NCBI GenBank assembly: GCA_036365145.1
Contig: JAEOAD010000018.1
Location: 11,266,501-11,330,500, forward strand
DNA from: Orientallactaga sibirica
Taxonomy: Eukaryota > Chordata > Mammalia > Rodentia > Dipodidae
Direction of reading: 5' to 3'
DNA: 64,000 nt
Of this stretch, positions 32,266 through 44,449 are shown one piece after another. The first letter of the stretch is position 1. Every line of letters starts with the position of its first letter. Under the pieces are notes generated by a model. It was given only the letters and a program-made list of their open reading frames with translations, ran no database searches and had not been told where the DNA came from. Both the position numbers and the translations under genes were made by a program.

Positions 32266-33250
32266 GAAAAAAAGAAGTTAGAAGTTTGATTCCTAATCTT
32301 GATGACATTGGGCAAGGGTTCTTTTCATCTCATGGTCTTCAGGATCAAAAGCCCAACAATGCAGGACAGTAGCAATGCTGCCAGAGTTTCGGGGATAGGC
32401 ATAGTCTGACTGCTAAAGGTGAAAGAGAGGGATGCCAACTGGTTCTTGGCAATTGGACAGGAACGACTCTTAAGTGGAAGAAATGCTACGGAGACAGAGG
32501 GGAGCCGCTGCAGGGCTTCTGTGCTTACCTGGCCTAGCCTTTGGCAGCTGTGGGTGTTCCCCGAGACAGGTAGGATTCAAAGGTAGGCTAGAGGTTAGCC
32601 AGGTGATTATGTGGAGGACAGCATTACAGGTATCAGGCCAGGTAGGAACAAGGACCTCCAGGGAAGCCCTTTGGAATATCGCTAGGTGACAGGTAACAAG
32701 GAAATGAAGAGGCCCCAGAAATAGTACATGCAAAATCTCATGGGCACCCACGTGAACTCTCTCCTAAAAGTGACAGGAGGTCACCCAGAGACCTAGGATA
32801 GTTGTGGTGTAGCTGGAACTAGAGTTTCAGATGCCCCTCCTTGCTTCCCAAACCACTCACATTTTAAGTTCTACCCAGCAGCTAGTGCCATGCTTTCAAA
32901 AGGAGAGCCGCAAAACCTATTGCTTCTTTGCACAACAGCCTTCATTCCCGTCTCCTCACTCCTTCAGCCTGACATGCACTGTGTTTATGCACAGTGCCGT
33001 CTGCCATCAGCTATCCACCATCCCTAACTCCCACCTCTGCCCTTCAACACCCAGCACTCTTCCTCTTTAGACCTTTGGAGTGAGTGAGCCCTGCTTGGGG
33101 GTTCAGAGGTCTTGTCTAGGCACCTGCACAGTGCCACTACCCCTAGACTTTTCTTACTAGTCTTCGGCTTATTGTCCCTCTGGAGAGTGCATTCTCGGTC
33201 AATGTGTATCATCTTGTGTACATACCATCCTGCTTTTCTGCTTTTTTCTC
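32266..33250. other. Unique DNA
   Basis: About 1 kb without a recognised feature. Confidence 0.35.
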
Positions 33251-33252
33251 AT

Positions 33253-33372
33253 CTCCCCATTAGAAGCAAGCTCCTAGGCAGTGGGAACATGCAGTCCATT
33301 CTCTGCTGCCTGCCCGGGGTCAGGCACAGCACCCCACACAGTAATTGCTGGCTCAGTGCCTAAGCAATTGCT
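33253..33372 (+). repeat. MIR/L2-age fragment
   Basis: 'ccattagaagcaagctccta' then 'ggcacagcaccccacacagt' follows the order of an ancient MIR/L2 3' end. Diverged, low confidence. Confidence 0.35.
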
Positions 33373-34128
33373 CACTCTCTCTCATTCTTGGAGAAGAAAG
33401 AACAAAATTGCTTCACTTAAAGGTAGTTGTGGCAATGTGCCTCCTTGTTTCTTTCTGTTCCATATCCCTTGGAGACTCCAGTTAGGAGTTCTTCCATGGC
33501 TATTCTCACTCCACTCGGTTCTCTCCCTGCCATGGCTGCACCCAGCTCTGTTCTTTCTAAGCTGGCCAGTGGCAATGCCAGCTGACTGGCAAAGCACAGT
33601 TGACTGTGCTTCCAGGGGACAAGACGGGTGGGGAGCAGTCATTGCAAACTGACTGAGGCAATTTGGAAGCTGGATCTTCTTGGAACTTGTCTTTATCCTT
33701 TTCCCTCTGGACACTGGGTGGTCTAGTACCCTGGGTGTGACCAGCACACCAGAAAGCTTCAGGTACATGCCAAGGCATGCCATGAGTCAGGACCATTTTG
33801 CAGAGAGAAGAAAAAAATCAAATGTTTCCTTGAACCTTAACTGATGGATTCTGATCCCGCCCAAATTAGAGCAAGTTAATCTCAATATCTGTGGCCAGTG
33901 GCCTTGAGACAGTTCCCAGTGAACTGAACCTTCAGACTTCCTGCTCCTTATAGACTGTGTCACTCCTAGAGGAGGCAGCTGTGCAGAGGCCCAGGGCTAG
34001 TTCCTGAGGGCCTTCTCATTTTTCTTTCCTTCCTTAGGATGAAGAATGATTTAAATAATAGTTGTATATACTACAAGTTTCTCAGGGAGTCATAGTTGTA
34101 AACTGCCAAGGGATCTTCAAAGTCTAGT
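33373..34128. other. Unique DNA
   Basis: Nothing recognised. Confidence 0.35.
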
Positions 34129-34335
34129 TTGCATGGCTCAGTTGGTAGAGTGCCTGCCCAGCACATATGAGGCCCTGGATTTGATCCGCAGTACACATGA
34201 AACCGGGCATAGAGCCTGAAATAGCCCAACGTTCATGAGGTAGAGTGAGGAGGATCAGAAATTCAAGGTTGTCTGCTGCTACATAGGCAGTTCAAGGCCA
34301 ATCTGGACTCCATGAGACCCTCTTAAAAAAAAAAT
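34129..34335 (+). repeat. ID-B1 composite SINE
   Basis: ID-like left half ('ggctcagttggtagagtgcc', 'ggatttgatccgcagtac') followed by a B1-like right half ('gaggatcagaaattcaaggt', 'ccatgagaccctctt') and an A-run. Confidence 0.65.
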
Positions 34336-34700
34336 TCCTAGTTGAAGGGGTTAACCTGCACTGTTTCTTAGTAGGTTTGACATGGCCCTGAACTGACAAA
34401 TGACTCAGCTAAAATCACAGCATCCATAGCTCACTCTCCACCTCCAGATTCAGCTGGGACCCACGACCTCCATTTGCAAGGTCATCCGTGATATTTACAA
34501 CTAAATTGCACCAAAACTATGAAAACTAAAGTTAAGAATTTTAAAAAAATCACAGAATGTAAATTCAGTAACACACATAACACTAATGTGTTTGAGCAAT
34601 GGAACAGCATTCTTTCCTTTTCTTTTTATTTCCCTCTATTTTCCTGATTTGCTGTGTAAGAGCATTTCACCTTAATCAGCACTAAAAGAAGAAGATTTTT
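34336..34700. other. Unique DNA
   Basis: Nothing recognised. Confidence 0.35.
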
Positions 34701-34701
34701 A

Positions 34702-34886
34702 GGCTGGATAGATGGCTCAGGACCCAGGTTAAATTCTCCTGGACCCATGTAAGCCCAATACATAAAATGAAGCATGTGTCTGGAATTCGTTTTCAGTGGA
34801 TGGATGCCTGGCATACCCATTCTCTCCTTCTCTCTGCCTCTTTCTATCTCTCAAATAAATAAATAAATAAAATATTTTTTAAAAAA
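34702..34886 (+). repeat. B2-like SINE with internal deletion
   Basis: Forward copy missing roughly 35 bp between 'gatggctcag' and 'gacccaggtt', i.e. most of the A-box to B-box spacer. Tail (AAAT)n. Confidence 0.85.
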
Positions 34887-35321
34887 GAAGAAAGTTTTCT
34901 TTAGGAAAAAGCAAGTCACTGTAACCACATAAAGGTGTATCAAACTATCCTTTCTTTTCATATTTTTGTTGAGTTTTAAGTGTTGCTGTCTCTCGAGTTT
35001 ATAGGTGAGGCATTTTGGGAACAAACTTTTCTGAGGAAATAAAGCCATGAAAGTCTAAATACGCATTCATTTTAAATTATAAGCTTTGTGTTGTAGAGAA
35101 GCAAATGGAAGTATCTCAAGGGCAAATCCGGCACTCTAATGCAGACTGTGGCCTTTGCTCCATCATTTTACTGTGATGAAGACTTTTACTTCATTTGAAC
35201 TAGTATGAAGTTTTCCTTGTTTGGAAACCAAGCCAAATTCAACAGGCTAAATTTCTAGTAGATACAACTCCAAGGCAACCTTCAATCTGTCCATTTTACC
35301 TTCAGTGAGGTCCTGGTTTAA
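34887..35321. other. Unique DNA
   Basis: Nothing recognised. Confidence 0.35.
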
Positions 35322-35601
35322 AAAATATCGTATTTAGGAATTCCAGTCAAGATGGTGTCTGCCTAACCACACCTCATCTCACAGGGAAGGAAAGACAAGA
35401 CATTTAGGGTTAAATGGGGTTTTAAACAGTCTGCAGATTCTAGTAGACCTCCAGTGGGAGGGTGCGGAGGACCAAAGTAGGGAATCCACTGATTCCCATG
35501 CTCTTGGGTAGCCCACCAGTCCCCCAGTCCCCTCAAGCAGCCATCCTAGCCACAGTCCCAGCCGCAGTGCACTAACCACAGGCTTAGTGGACCCAGGCCA
35601 G

Positions 35602-36140
35602 CAGGCTAGCATTCGCCCCTCCCTGCCCCAACATAGGCTTTCCCGCCCCCGCAGAGCGTCACACACAAACCCTGTCCCACTTGCCATCACTTCTGTGCCC
35701 CCCATGGCCCCCCCTCCCATGCACAGACCCAGACCAACAGGTTAGTGTTCACCCTGACTGGCTCCAACCTAGGCTTTCCTGCCCCTGTGGAGCTCCACAT
35801 GCGACAGCCATCCCACTCACCACTGCCCTCCATGCACAGACCAAGCCAACAGACTAGTATCCATCCTGCCCCTCCCTGACCTAGGCTTTACTGCCCACAT
35901 GGAGCTCCATGCGTGAATGATATCCCACTCACCACTGCCTCCCCAGGTCAACAGGCTAGCATTTTCCCCAGCACAACCTAGGCTTTCCCACCCCCACAGA
36001 GCTCACATGTGAATGCCATCCCACTAGTAGCTGCCTCCCCTGTGCACAGACCCTGCTCAACAGGCTAGAGTTTGCCCCACCCCACCCTGGCCTAGGCTTG
36101 CCCACCCCATGGAGTGCCACAGGGTCAAGGGAATGTATAG
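35602..36140 (+). repeat. Tandem monomers in L1 5' UTR
   Basis: Five imperfect units start at caggctag-like anchors at 35602, 35738, 35850, 35952 and 36061, giving steps of 136, 112, 102 and 109 bp. Each has 'cctaggctttnc', 'ggagct' and 'tcccact'-like landmarks. Mouse-type L1s carry promoter monomers in this position, so a promoter role is plausible. Confidence 0.8.
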
Positions 36141-36253
36141 CTTCCTCCTAAATTTAATAAGATTCCTTCACTATGATGGGTAGACCACAGCGCAAAAGAA
36201 ATAACATGAAAAATCAAATATAGGTAAATTCAACAAGACTGCACAGTCTCACA

Positions 36254-37420
36254 ATGGATATCTCTCAAAACATAGAAGAGACAATAGGATCAGAACCCCA
36301 AAATGAAGACACAAGCAATGCAACCCTAGCCAAGAAAAGAGCAGAACTTGCAGAAAATCAATATAGGGCCAATAATTGTATGAATGCTGTTCTCATGAGA
36401 TTAGACCTAATAGAAAAGAGTCAGGAAGGGCTCCAAAGATAATTAAATGATCTAAAAGAGAGAGAGAAAAAAGAAAGCACCTCAATAACCAGCTGGCTAA
36501 GCTCAATGAAGACATAAATAAATGCAAGGATGAATTCCAAGAAGCATTAAGAAAATCAGAAAATGATGTGAAAAGAGAACTTGATAGAGGGATGGAAACT
36601 GTATATAAAAAAGCAGTAGAAAATGCAAACCAAATTGAACAAGCCCAAAACTCTATAGAAGCTCTCAAGAATAGTCAGCCATGTGGAGGATAGAAACTCA
36701 GAACTAGAAGACAAAATAGAAGAAACAGTTCATGAGTCCAAAAGTTACAATAAGTTCAAAAAAATTTTGTGAACAGAACATGAGGGAACTGTGGGATACC
36801 TTTAAACATCCCAACATTTGGATCATGAGGATACAAGAAGGGGAAGAAATTAAGACCAAAGTCATGGAAAACTTATTCAACAAAATTATAGAAGAAAACT
36901 TTCCCACTCGCTCAAAAGAAAGTCCCATCAAGTTACAAGAAGCTAGCAGAACTCCAAACAGACTGGACCAAAGGAGAAATTCTCCAAGACCATATTATCA
37001 TTAAAACTCTAAACATCAATATCAAAGAGAAATTACTGAAAGCAACTAGGGACAAACAACACATTACATATAAAGGTGACCCCATCAGAATTACTTCAGA
37101 CTTCTCAGTGGAAACCTTGAAAGCCAAAAGGGCCTGGAATGGAACACTGCAAAGTCTAAGAGCTTGTGGCTTCCAACCCAAACTACTCTACCCAGCAAAA
37201 GTATCCCTCATAATAGATGGTGAAAGAAAAACTTTCCACAATAAAACTCATCTTTGCAGCTATATGAACACAAAGCCAAACCTGCAGAGAGTACTTCAGG
37301 GAATTCTCCACACAAATCACAAAACCAACATCAAGTGCCTACAAGAAGTAAATCACAATAACCAAACTCAGAGAAGGCACAAAAAACTACAAAGTCCAAG
37401 AAAACACCAAACCTCATAAA
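36254..37420 (+). pseudogene. L1 ORF1 (decayed)
   Basis: Three open pieces lie in different frames. MDISQNIEETIG... at 36254-36442 is the N-terminal/coiled-coil start. 36732-37004 carries the RRM-type segment HPNIWIMRIQEGEEIKTK and NLFNKIIEENFP. 37108-37419 carries the C-terminal domain with RAWNGTLQSLRACGFQPKLL and the KPNLQRVLQGIL end. A stop at 36440 and frameshifts separate them. ORF1p is the RNA-binding chaperone of L1 particles; this copy is broken. Confidence 0.88.
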
Positions 37421-37430
37421 TCACCACAAC

Positions 37431-40400
37431 ATGGTAATAATTAAATAAACCTCACAGTTATTACCCTGAACATTAATGGTCTTAATTCACCCATGAAGAG
37501 ACATAAGCTAACAGCGTGGATCAGAAAATTAGACCCCTCAATCTGCTGTCTTCAAGAAAACTACCTTACCACTAAAGACAGACACCTCCTCAGGATGAAA
37601 GAGTAGAAAATGTTAATCCAGGCAAACAGAAATAAGAAACAATCAGGTGTTGATATACTAATATTGGATAAAACAGACTTCAAACCAAAAGTAAGGAAAA
37701 AAGACATAGATGGCCACTTCTTACTTATCAAGGGAACAATCTAACAGGAGGATATCACTGTAATCAATGTTTATGCACCAAACACAGGTGCACCACAATT
37801 CATAAAACAAACCCTACTTGACAACAAAACAGAAATAACCACCAACACCATCATAGATGGGGACTTCAAACTCCACTATTGGCAATAGATAGATCATCCA
37901 AACAGAAAATTAACAGGGAAGTAAGAAAGCTCAACAAAACCACAGATCAGCTAGATCTAATGGATATCTACAGAACATTCTAGAAATTAACAAAAGATGC
38001 TTTAGGTATCCCACCAGCTCCTGGAAACTGAACAACACACATTTAAACAATAAGTAGGTAGTAGGTGAAATAAAAAATGAAATTGCAGAATTTCTAGAAA
38101 TGAATGACAATGAGAACACAGTGTACCAAAACATATGGGACACAATGAAGGTGGTCCTCAGGGGAAAATTCATAACGCTAAATGCGTTCATAACAATGAC
38201 AGAGAGATCCCAAATCAATAACCTAACCATCCACCTAAAGGCATTTAAAAAACAAGCAGAATCCAACCCCAAAAGCTCCAGATTGAAAGACATAATTAAG
38301 ATCAGAGTAGAAATTAATGAATTGGAAACTAAGAAAACAATTTTTAAAAATTGATAAAACAAAAAGCTGGTTCCTTCAAAAAAAATAAATAAACAAGATT
38401 GAAAAACCCCTGGCCAATTTGATCAAGCAAAAAGAAACATGTTTCAAATTAACAAAATTAGAAATGAAAAAGGAGAGATCACAACAGACATAAGTGAAAT
38501 TGGGAGAATCATCAGGACTTATGTCAAAAACCTCTGTTCCATAAACCTGGATAATTTGGAGGAAATGGATGAATTTCTGGACACATACCACCTACCAAAC
38601 CTAAACTCAGAGCAGATTAATCTCCTAAACAAACCTATCACACCCACTGAGATTGAAAAGGTAATCAAAAACCTCCCCAAAAAGAAGAGTCCAGGAGCAG
38701 ATGGGTTCTCAGCTGAATTCTATCAAACCTTCATGGAAGAACTGAAACCAATCTTTCTTAAACTGTGCCACACAATCAGAGAACAGGGAAAGCTTCCCCA
38801 ACTCCTTCTATGAACCTAGTATCACCCTAATACCAAAACCAGGCAGGGATGCCACAAGAAAAGAAAACTATAGGCCCATTTCCCTGATGAACATAGATGC
38901 AAAGATCCTGAACAAAATCCTTGCAAACGAAATTCAACAACACATCAAAGCATTATCAATCTTGATCAAGTAGGCTTCATCTCAGGAATGCAGGCGTGGA
39001 TAAACATACAGAAATCTGTCAGTGTAATACACTACATATAAAAGCTTAAAAACAAAAACCACATGATCATTTCCATAGATGCAGAAAAAGCCTTTGACAA
39101 AACACAACATCACTTCACGATCAAAACATTGGAGAGAACAGGCATGGATATTTTATATCTCAACATAATAAAAGCTGCATATAAAGCTCCTAAAGCCCAA
39201 ATAATACTTAATGGGGGAGACCAAAGGAATTCCCATTGAGATCAGCAACAAGACAGGGTGACCACTCTCACCTCTGCTCTTCAACATAGTACTGGAAGTC
39301 CTAGCTCAAGCAAAAAGATAGGAGAAATTAGAAAGGAAGAAGTTAAGTTAGACCTGTTCACAGATGACATGATTCTATATATAAGTGACTGGAAAACCTC
39401 CATCTCAAAACTCTTAAAGGTGATTAACTCCTTCAGCAAAGTAGCAGGATACAAAATCAGTTCACAAAATCAGTAGCCTTCCTATATGCAAAAGACAAAG
39501 ATACAGAGAAATAAATTAAAGACATTGTCCCATTTTCAATAGCAACAACAACAACAAAATACTTTGGAATAACATTAACCAAGGAAGTGAAAGACCTTCA
39601 CAATGAAAACATAAAAGCACTCAAGAAAGATATTGAGGAAGACTTGAAAAAATGGAAAGACCTCCCAAGCTCCTGGATAGGTAGAATTAACATTGTAAAA
39701 TTGGCAATCTTGCCAAAAGCAATATACAGATTTAATGCAATATCAATAAAAATTCCAACATTTTTCTTCACAGAGCTAGAAAACAATGATCTCAAAATTC
39801 ATATGGAATGGCAGAAGGCCTTAGATATCCAAGCATATCCTCAGCAAAAGAAAGACCTCTGGAGGCATCACCATACCTGATCTAAAGTTATATTACAAAG
39901 CCATAGTAACAAAAACAACATGGTACTGGCATAAAAACAGGATTATAGACCAATGGAACCTAACTGAGGACCCAGACTTTGGGTCAACTAACTACAGCTA
40001 CTTGACATTTAACAAAGGCCCAAACAATGTAGACTGGAAAAAAGACAGCATCTTCAACAAATGGTGCTGGACAAACTGGATAACCCTATGCAGGAAAATG
40101 AAACTCGATCCACACATATTGCCATGCACAAAAATCAAATCCAAATAGATCAAATACCTCAATATAAGGCCAGAAACACTCCTAGTACTGGAAGAAAAAA
40201 CAGGAGGAACTTTCCATGATATAGGAGTGGGAAAAGACTTCCTGAACAAAACCCCAGTAGCACAGAAAATTGGGATCTCAGGAAACTGAAAAGCTTTTTC
40301 ACAGACAAACATGCAGTAAGCAGAGCCAATAGATTACCCACAGAATGGGAGAAATTTTGTGCTGGCTATACAACTGACAGAGGCCTAATTTCAAGAATTT

Positions 40401-41063
40401 ACAAAGAACTCAAAAACATAAACAATAAAAAGTCAAACAACCCACTCACAAAATGGGGCAGCAAACTGAACAGGGAGTTCTCAGTGGAAGAAATACAAAT
40501 GGTAACACAAACTTAAGAAAATGTTCAACATCCATAATCATCAGGGAAATGCAAATTAAAACAACTATGAGATTCCACCTTACCCCAGTAAGGATGGTAA
40601 ACATTAAAAAAGTTTAATGAAAACAAATGCTGGCCAGGGTGTGGAAAATAGGAACCCTCATTCACTGTTGGTGGGAATGTAAGATGGTACAATCACTATG
40701 GAAAGCAATATGGAGACTCCTAAAAAGGATGACTATAGAGTTTCCAACAGACCCAGTTATTCCCTTACTGGGCCTTTATCTTTAAAGCTCCATGCCTCAG
40801 TTCAGAGAGAATTGTTCAACCATGTTTATAGCTGCTCAAGTCATAATAGCTAAGAAGTGGAGTCAAACCAGATGTCCATCATTAGATGAATGGATAACAA
40901 AATATGGTGTATCTACATGATGGAATTCTACACAGCAGTAAGGAAAAATGACACCATGAAATTTGAAGAAAAATGGTCAAACTTGGAATAGATCATTCTC
41001 AGCGAACTCACCCAATCACAGAAAGATAACTGTCACATGGTCTCACTCATCTGTGGCTCCTAA
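37431..41063 (+). pseudogene. L1 ORF2 (decayed endonuclease/reverse transcriptase)
   Basis: Endonuclease landmarks: TLNINGLNSP near 37465-37495 and CCLQENYL near 37540-37565 (active-site Glu retained). Reverse transcriptase landmarks: KKKSPGADGFSAEFYQ at 38680-38730 (RT finger), IPKPGRD and [10 protein letters not shown] near 38830-38895, and FTDDMILY at 39357-39380, where the usual small residue before the catalytic DD is Thr. Thumb/C-terminal landmarks: [20 protein letters not shown] at 39662-39721. The end CHMVSLICGS-stop is at 41031-41063. Numerous stops and frameshifts, e.g. at 38811. Confidence 0.92.
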
Positions 41064-42441
41064 CCTGAATCGGCCTGAGATGCTGACACAACTAATAAGC
41101 ATCTTGAGGACTGGACAATAGGGAGGGTGGTGTAGGAGGGGAGGGTAAGGCTGAGACCCAAATGGAAATGGCACCATAAAATCCTATATCCTGAAAGATA
41201 GACTAAAAGGTTGAACCTTCATCAGGTCCTTAGAGGGAACACCTGATTCACAGGGCCCTGGAGAGGATATGATGAAGACAAACCTTAATCTTCTCCTGTT
41301 TCTCTCTCTCTCTTCTCTCTTTCTCTTTCATATTACCTATCTTTTTCTTCCTTCTTTTCCCTTGGCACTGGCATGTAACTCCCAGTACCAGCATGTGTTT
41401 AACATCCACAATGAGCTGTTGAACAGAGAGACCTACAAGGTTTCCCAAAAGAAGACAGATTTCTGTCAGAGTTCTTGATGACTCACCAAAGGTTAATGGT
41501 AAGACTCTACTGCTGAAGATACCATACGCTGTTGGGACGGAACATGGAGTGACCTGGCTGGAATCTGGAAGAGAGTCAGTCCCCAGACAGTTAGCTTGTC
41601 TAGTGCCAGAAGGTGCTACATGAGTGACTGGTGGAAAGTGACCAACAACTGATCAAGCAACATGTGATCTAAGTTTCTCAGCAGTAAACAACCTGACATG
41701 ATGCTCATACAAAGGCAATAGTGGCACACAGCCATGGTGGGTAAACAGCTGCTCTTGATTTGGCTAACAGATCCACTCAGTGGAATGGAACCCATAGCTG
41801 GAATTGGGAAATAAGTCAGAACCATATCCAAAAAAGGAGCCTGCTCTCCAATATCAAGCTCCCACCAATCGTGAGCTACAAGAGGGCCTACACCTATAAA
41901 ATTCTCTCTAACATAATAATGGTTATCCCATTTATCTGGTGCTGACTTTTCTCTCTGTTGGAGAATTTGCTTCTCTTTTTCAGATGGACGCAGGACCTGA
42001 GGAGACAACCAGCCCATCGCACCTCACCTGGGCCCCAGCTGAAACCATAGAGTAATGGGGGAAATGAGCAAGAGTGCTGCTTTCTTGGTGAACCTGGTAC
42101 CAACACAAGGGTGAAGGAGAGAGACACAGAGAACACTCAGCTCCTACCAAACCAGATATCCAGAGACACAGAGGCTCCCTTGACCTCATCACTGAAGAAG
42201 ACCTAAAACGAACCCAACAAGGCTCAGGGAAATTCACAGAAGTGTGGGCGGAAAGATTGTTAGAGCCACAAGTTGGGACATATATGCACAGAGACATTGC
42301 CTCTTTCCCATAACTGATGGCTATCCACACAATGCACGGCCCAGTTCCCCATCGAGGAGGGTCCCTTTGGAGGAGGGAGGACAGGGAGGAGGCTAATGAT
42401 GGTGCCAGCATGACGATATACACACTATCTACATAACTAAT
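41064..42441 (+). other. L1 3' UTR
   Basis: Contains a G-rich polypurine tract at 41127-41152, as usual for rodent L1 3' UTRs, and a segment 'ggtaagactctactgctgaa' (41498-41517) that matches the 3' UTR of the twin-primed L1 ('ggtaagaccctattgctgaa', 14840-14859), so the two L1s belong to related subfamilies. Ends in AATAAA at 42439-42444. Confidence 0.8.
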
Positions 42442-42456
42442 AAAATATTATATTAA

Positions 42457-43392
42457 TTTGTTGTTCCGGCCAATGAGCCCAGTACAACAGCTATTATAAA
42501 ATACAGTCCTCATAAGATTTCCTAGAATGTTTTCCCTAAATAAACTTAATTGGCACAGAAATACTTCCAATCAGCTGTAATTGTTGACACACATCTCTTC
42601 TGCCTTTTAAAGCACTGGGTGACATTCACTCGTCCTGGCCCCAAGAAACAAGTTAATTAAGTGTCACTAGTGTGTGTGGTCTCACTGTGCACAATTATTT
42701 GATTTGTCTGAGGCTGTTGTCTATGTAGCTAAGAGAGTCTTCACACAAAGTATGAAATCATTTTCATTCCTGTGGGGAAAACAAAAGACACACTGCTTTG
42801 TTTTGTTTGTGGCATGAGCTATGGAACTAGGACACACTGATTTATTTACCCTTTGGCATTTTAAAACCCCTTACCAACTCATGCCTATTTATGTCCAGTT
42901 ATGTTATGTTAGAGAATTCCATAGTGCATTGTATAGAGATCAAATTAATTTAAAAGAATATAGACCATTTTGTCATTAAATATGTCTATTTTTAAATGTT
43001 GGTTATACCTCTTGCTAGCTTACCTAACTTCTCTGGCCCTTATCTCTAAAACACACATCTGGTCATCTACAGAGAGAACTTTTGGCATGTAAATATGTTG
43101 TGGCATCATTAACATACTGTCTAGCACATAGAACACATTAAAATTTACTTCCTTTTTTCTACTTAATTCTCAGTGAATGTCAATTTTGTTCACTTGAGCA
43201 AATATCAATTTAATATTTATTATATGCAAAATTCTAGAGATTCTAACACTTTATTCATGCCTTTAAGATTATTACCAGAGAGACTTGAACCTTGATATAA
43301 TATATGTAATAAAAGCAGGTGAAATTTTAATTGAAATAAAATAAAGTGCTCTGGGATTTAAGGAATAATTGTGTCACTTGGTATACTTTTAC
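42457..43392. other. AT-rich unique DNA
   Basis: Nothing recognised. Confidence 0.35.
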
Positions 43393-43406
43393 AAAAGAAA
43401 ATTCAA

Positions 43407-43624
43407 GCCGGGCGTGGTGGCGCACACCTTTAATCCCAGCACTCGGGAGGCAGAAGTAGGAGGATCGCCAAGAGTTCGAGGCCACCCTGAGACTACATAG
43501 TTAATTCCAGGTCAGCCTGGACCAGAGTGAGACCCTACCTCGTAAAACCAAAAAATAAAAATAATAATAATAAAATCAAATAAATAAATAAATATAAAAT
43601 GTATTTTAAAAATTAAAAAAAAAA
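43407..43624 (+). repeat. B1 SINE, young-looking
   Basis: Close to consensus with CpGs retained ('gccgggcgtggtggcgcac'), long AAT/AAAT tail, and exact 14-bp duplication aaaagaaaattcaa at 43393-43406 and 43625-43638. Confidence 0.95.
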
Positions 43625-43779
43625 AAAAGAAAATTCAAGATCTTCAAACCAGCCCTTGAAGAGTGAATGCATTTTGAGTCTACAGAGAAACATGACTTTA
43701 GGAAAGCAAGAGTGAGGAAAGGATACTGTAAGTGGTACAACCAGGAAGTATGACTGGAGGGTAGTCAAGGACACAGCAA

Positions 43780-44112
43780 GTTCCTGCATCCATCGGTTCA
43801 TGACTTTGGATTCAACCAACTGTGAATTTAAAACATCTACAGAAAATAACTTATGGCTGCCCTGAGCATGTGTAGACTTTATTTTCTTGTTATTAGCCCC
43901 TAAAGGATTCAGTATAGCATACAGCATAGCATCCACATTGTACCATAAGTAAGCTACAGAAGACGTAAAGTGCACACGAGGACTTGAGTAGGCTCTATGT
44001 AAACACTATGCTACTTTATTCAAGAAGTCAGAGCAACTGTGGATTTGGTTATCCACAGGAGTCCTGGAACCAAAACTCATGAATACCCAGGATACCCAGG
44101 GGAAGGGACAGT
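43780..44112 (+). mobile_element. Tigger-like DNA transposon relic
   Basis: Same family layout as 21343-21682: 'gattcaaccaactgtgaat', 'gagcatgtgtagactttatt', 'gtcctggaaccaaaac' and 'gaatacccaggataccc'. Decayed termini. Confidence 0.65.
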
Positions 44113-44193
44113 TGTGCTCAGGAGGGCTGTATCTCCTCAAGGAAGGTGACTATGTAAGGAGAGGGGGGTAAATAGTCAAAAGAGGAGGTGAAC

Positions 44194-44436
44194 GGGCTGG
44201 AGAGATGGCTTAGCGGTTAAGGCACCTGCCTGCAAAGCCTAAGAACACCCGTTCCAACCTCCAGGTCTCACATTTAGCCAGACATGAAAGTGATGCAAGG
44301 GTGCAACGCCACACGTGCGCACAAGGGGTGCATGCGTCTGGAGTTCATTCACAGCAGCTGAGACGCCGCTGGTGTGTCCATTCTCTCTCTGTTTCTCTCT
44401 CTCGCAAAAAAAAAAAAAAAAAAAAAAAAGAGAGAG
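44194..44436 (+). repeat. B2-like SINE, long variant, young
   Basis: Forward copy with the extra 'cgccacacgtgcgcacaagg' segment, poly(A) of about 24 at 44406-44429, and duplication agaggaggtgaac at 44181-44193 and 44437-44449. Confidence 0.93.
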
Positions 44437-44449
44437 AGAGGAGGTGAAC

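Larger units (their letters stand above)
35337..42441 (+). mobile_element. Near full-length L1 LINE (inactive)
   Basis: About 7.1 kb with L1 order: 5' UTR with tandem GC-rich monomers, ORF1, ORF2 (endonuclease, reverse transcriptase, C-terminal region) and a 1.4-kb 3' UTR ending in AATAAAATA. It opens 'agtcaagatggtgtctgcc', a typical L1 5' end. The AT-rich flanks aaaatatcgtattta (35322-35336) and aaaatattatattaa (42442-42456) match at 12 of 15 positions and may be a decayed target-site duplication. Many stops and frameshifts mean it cannot make functional proteins. Confidence 0.92.

Noticed and set aside
35337..42441. Potentially active L1
   Set aside because: ORF1 and ORF2 contain multiple stops and frameshifts, and the flanking duplication is decayed.
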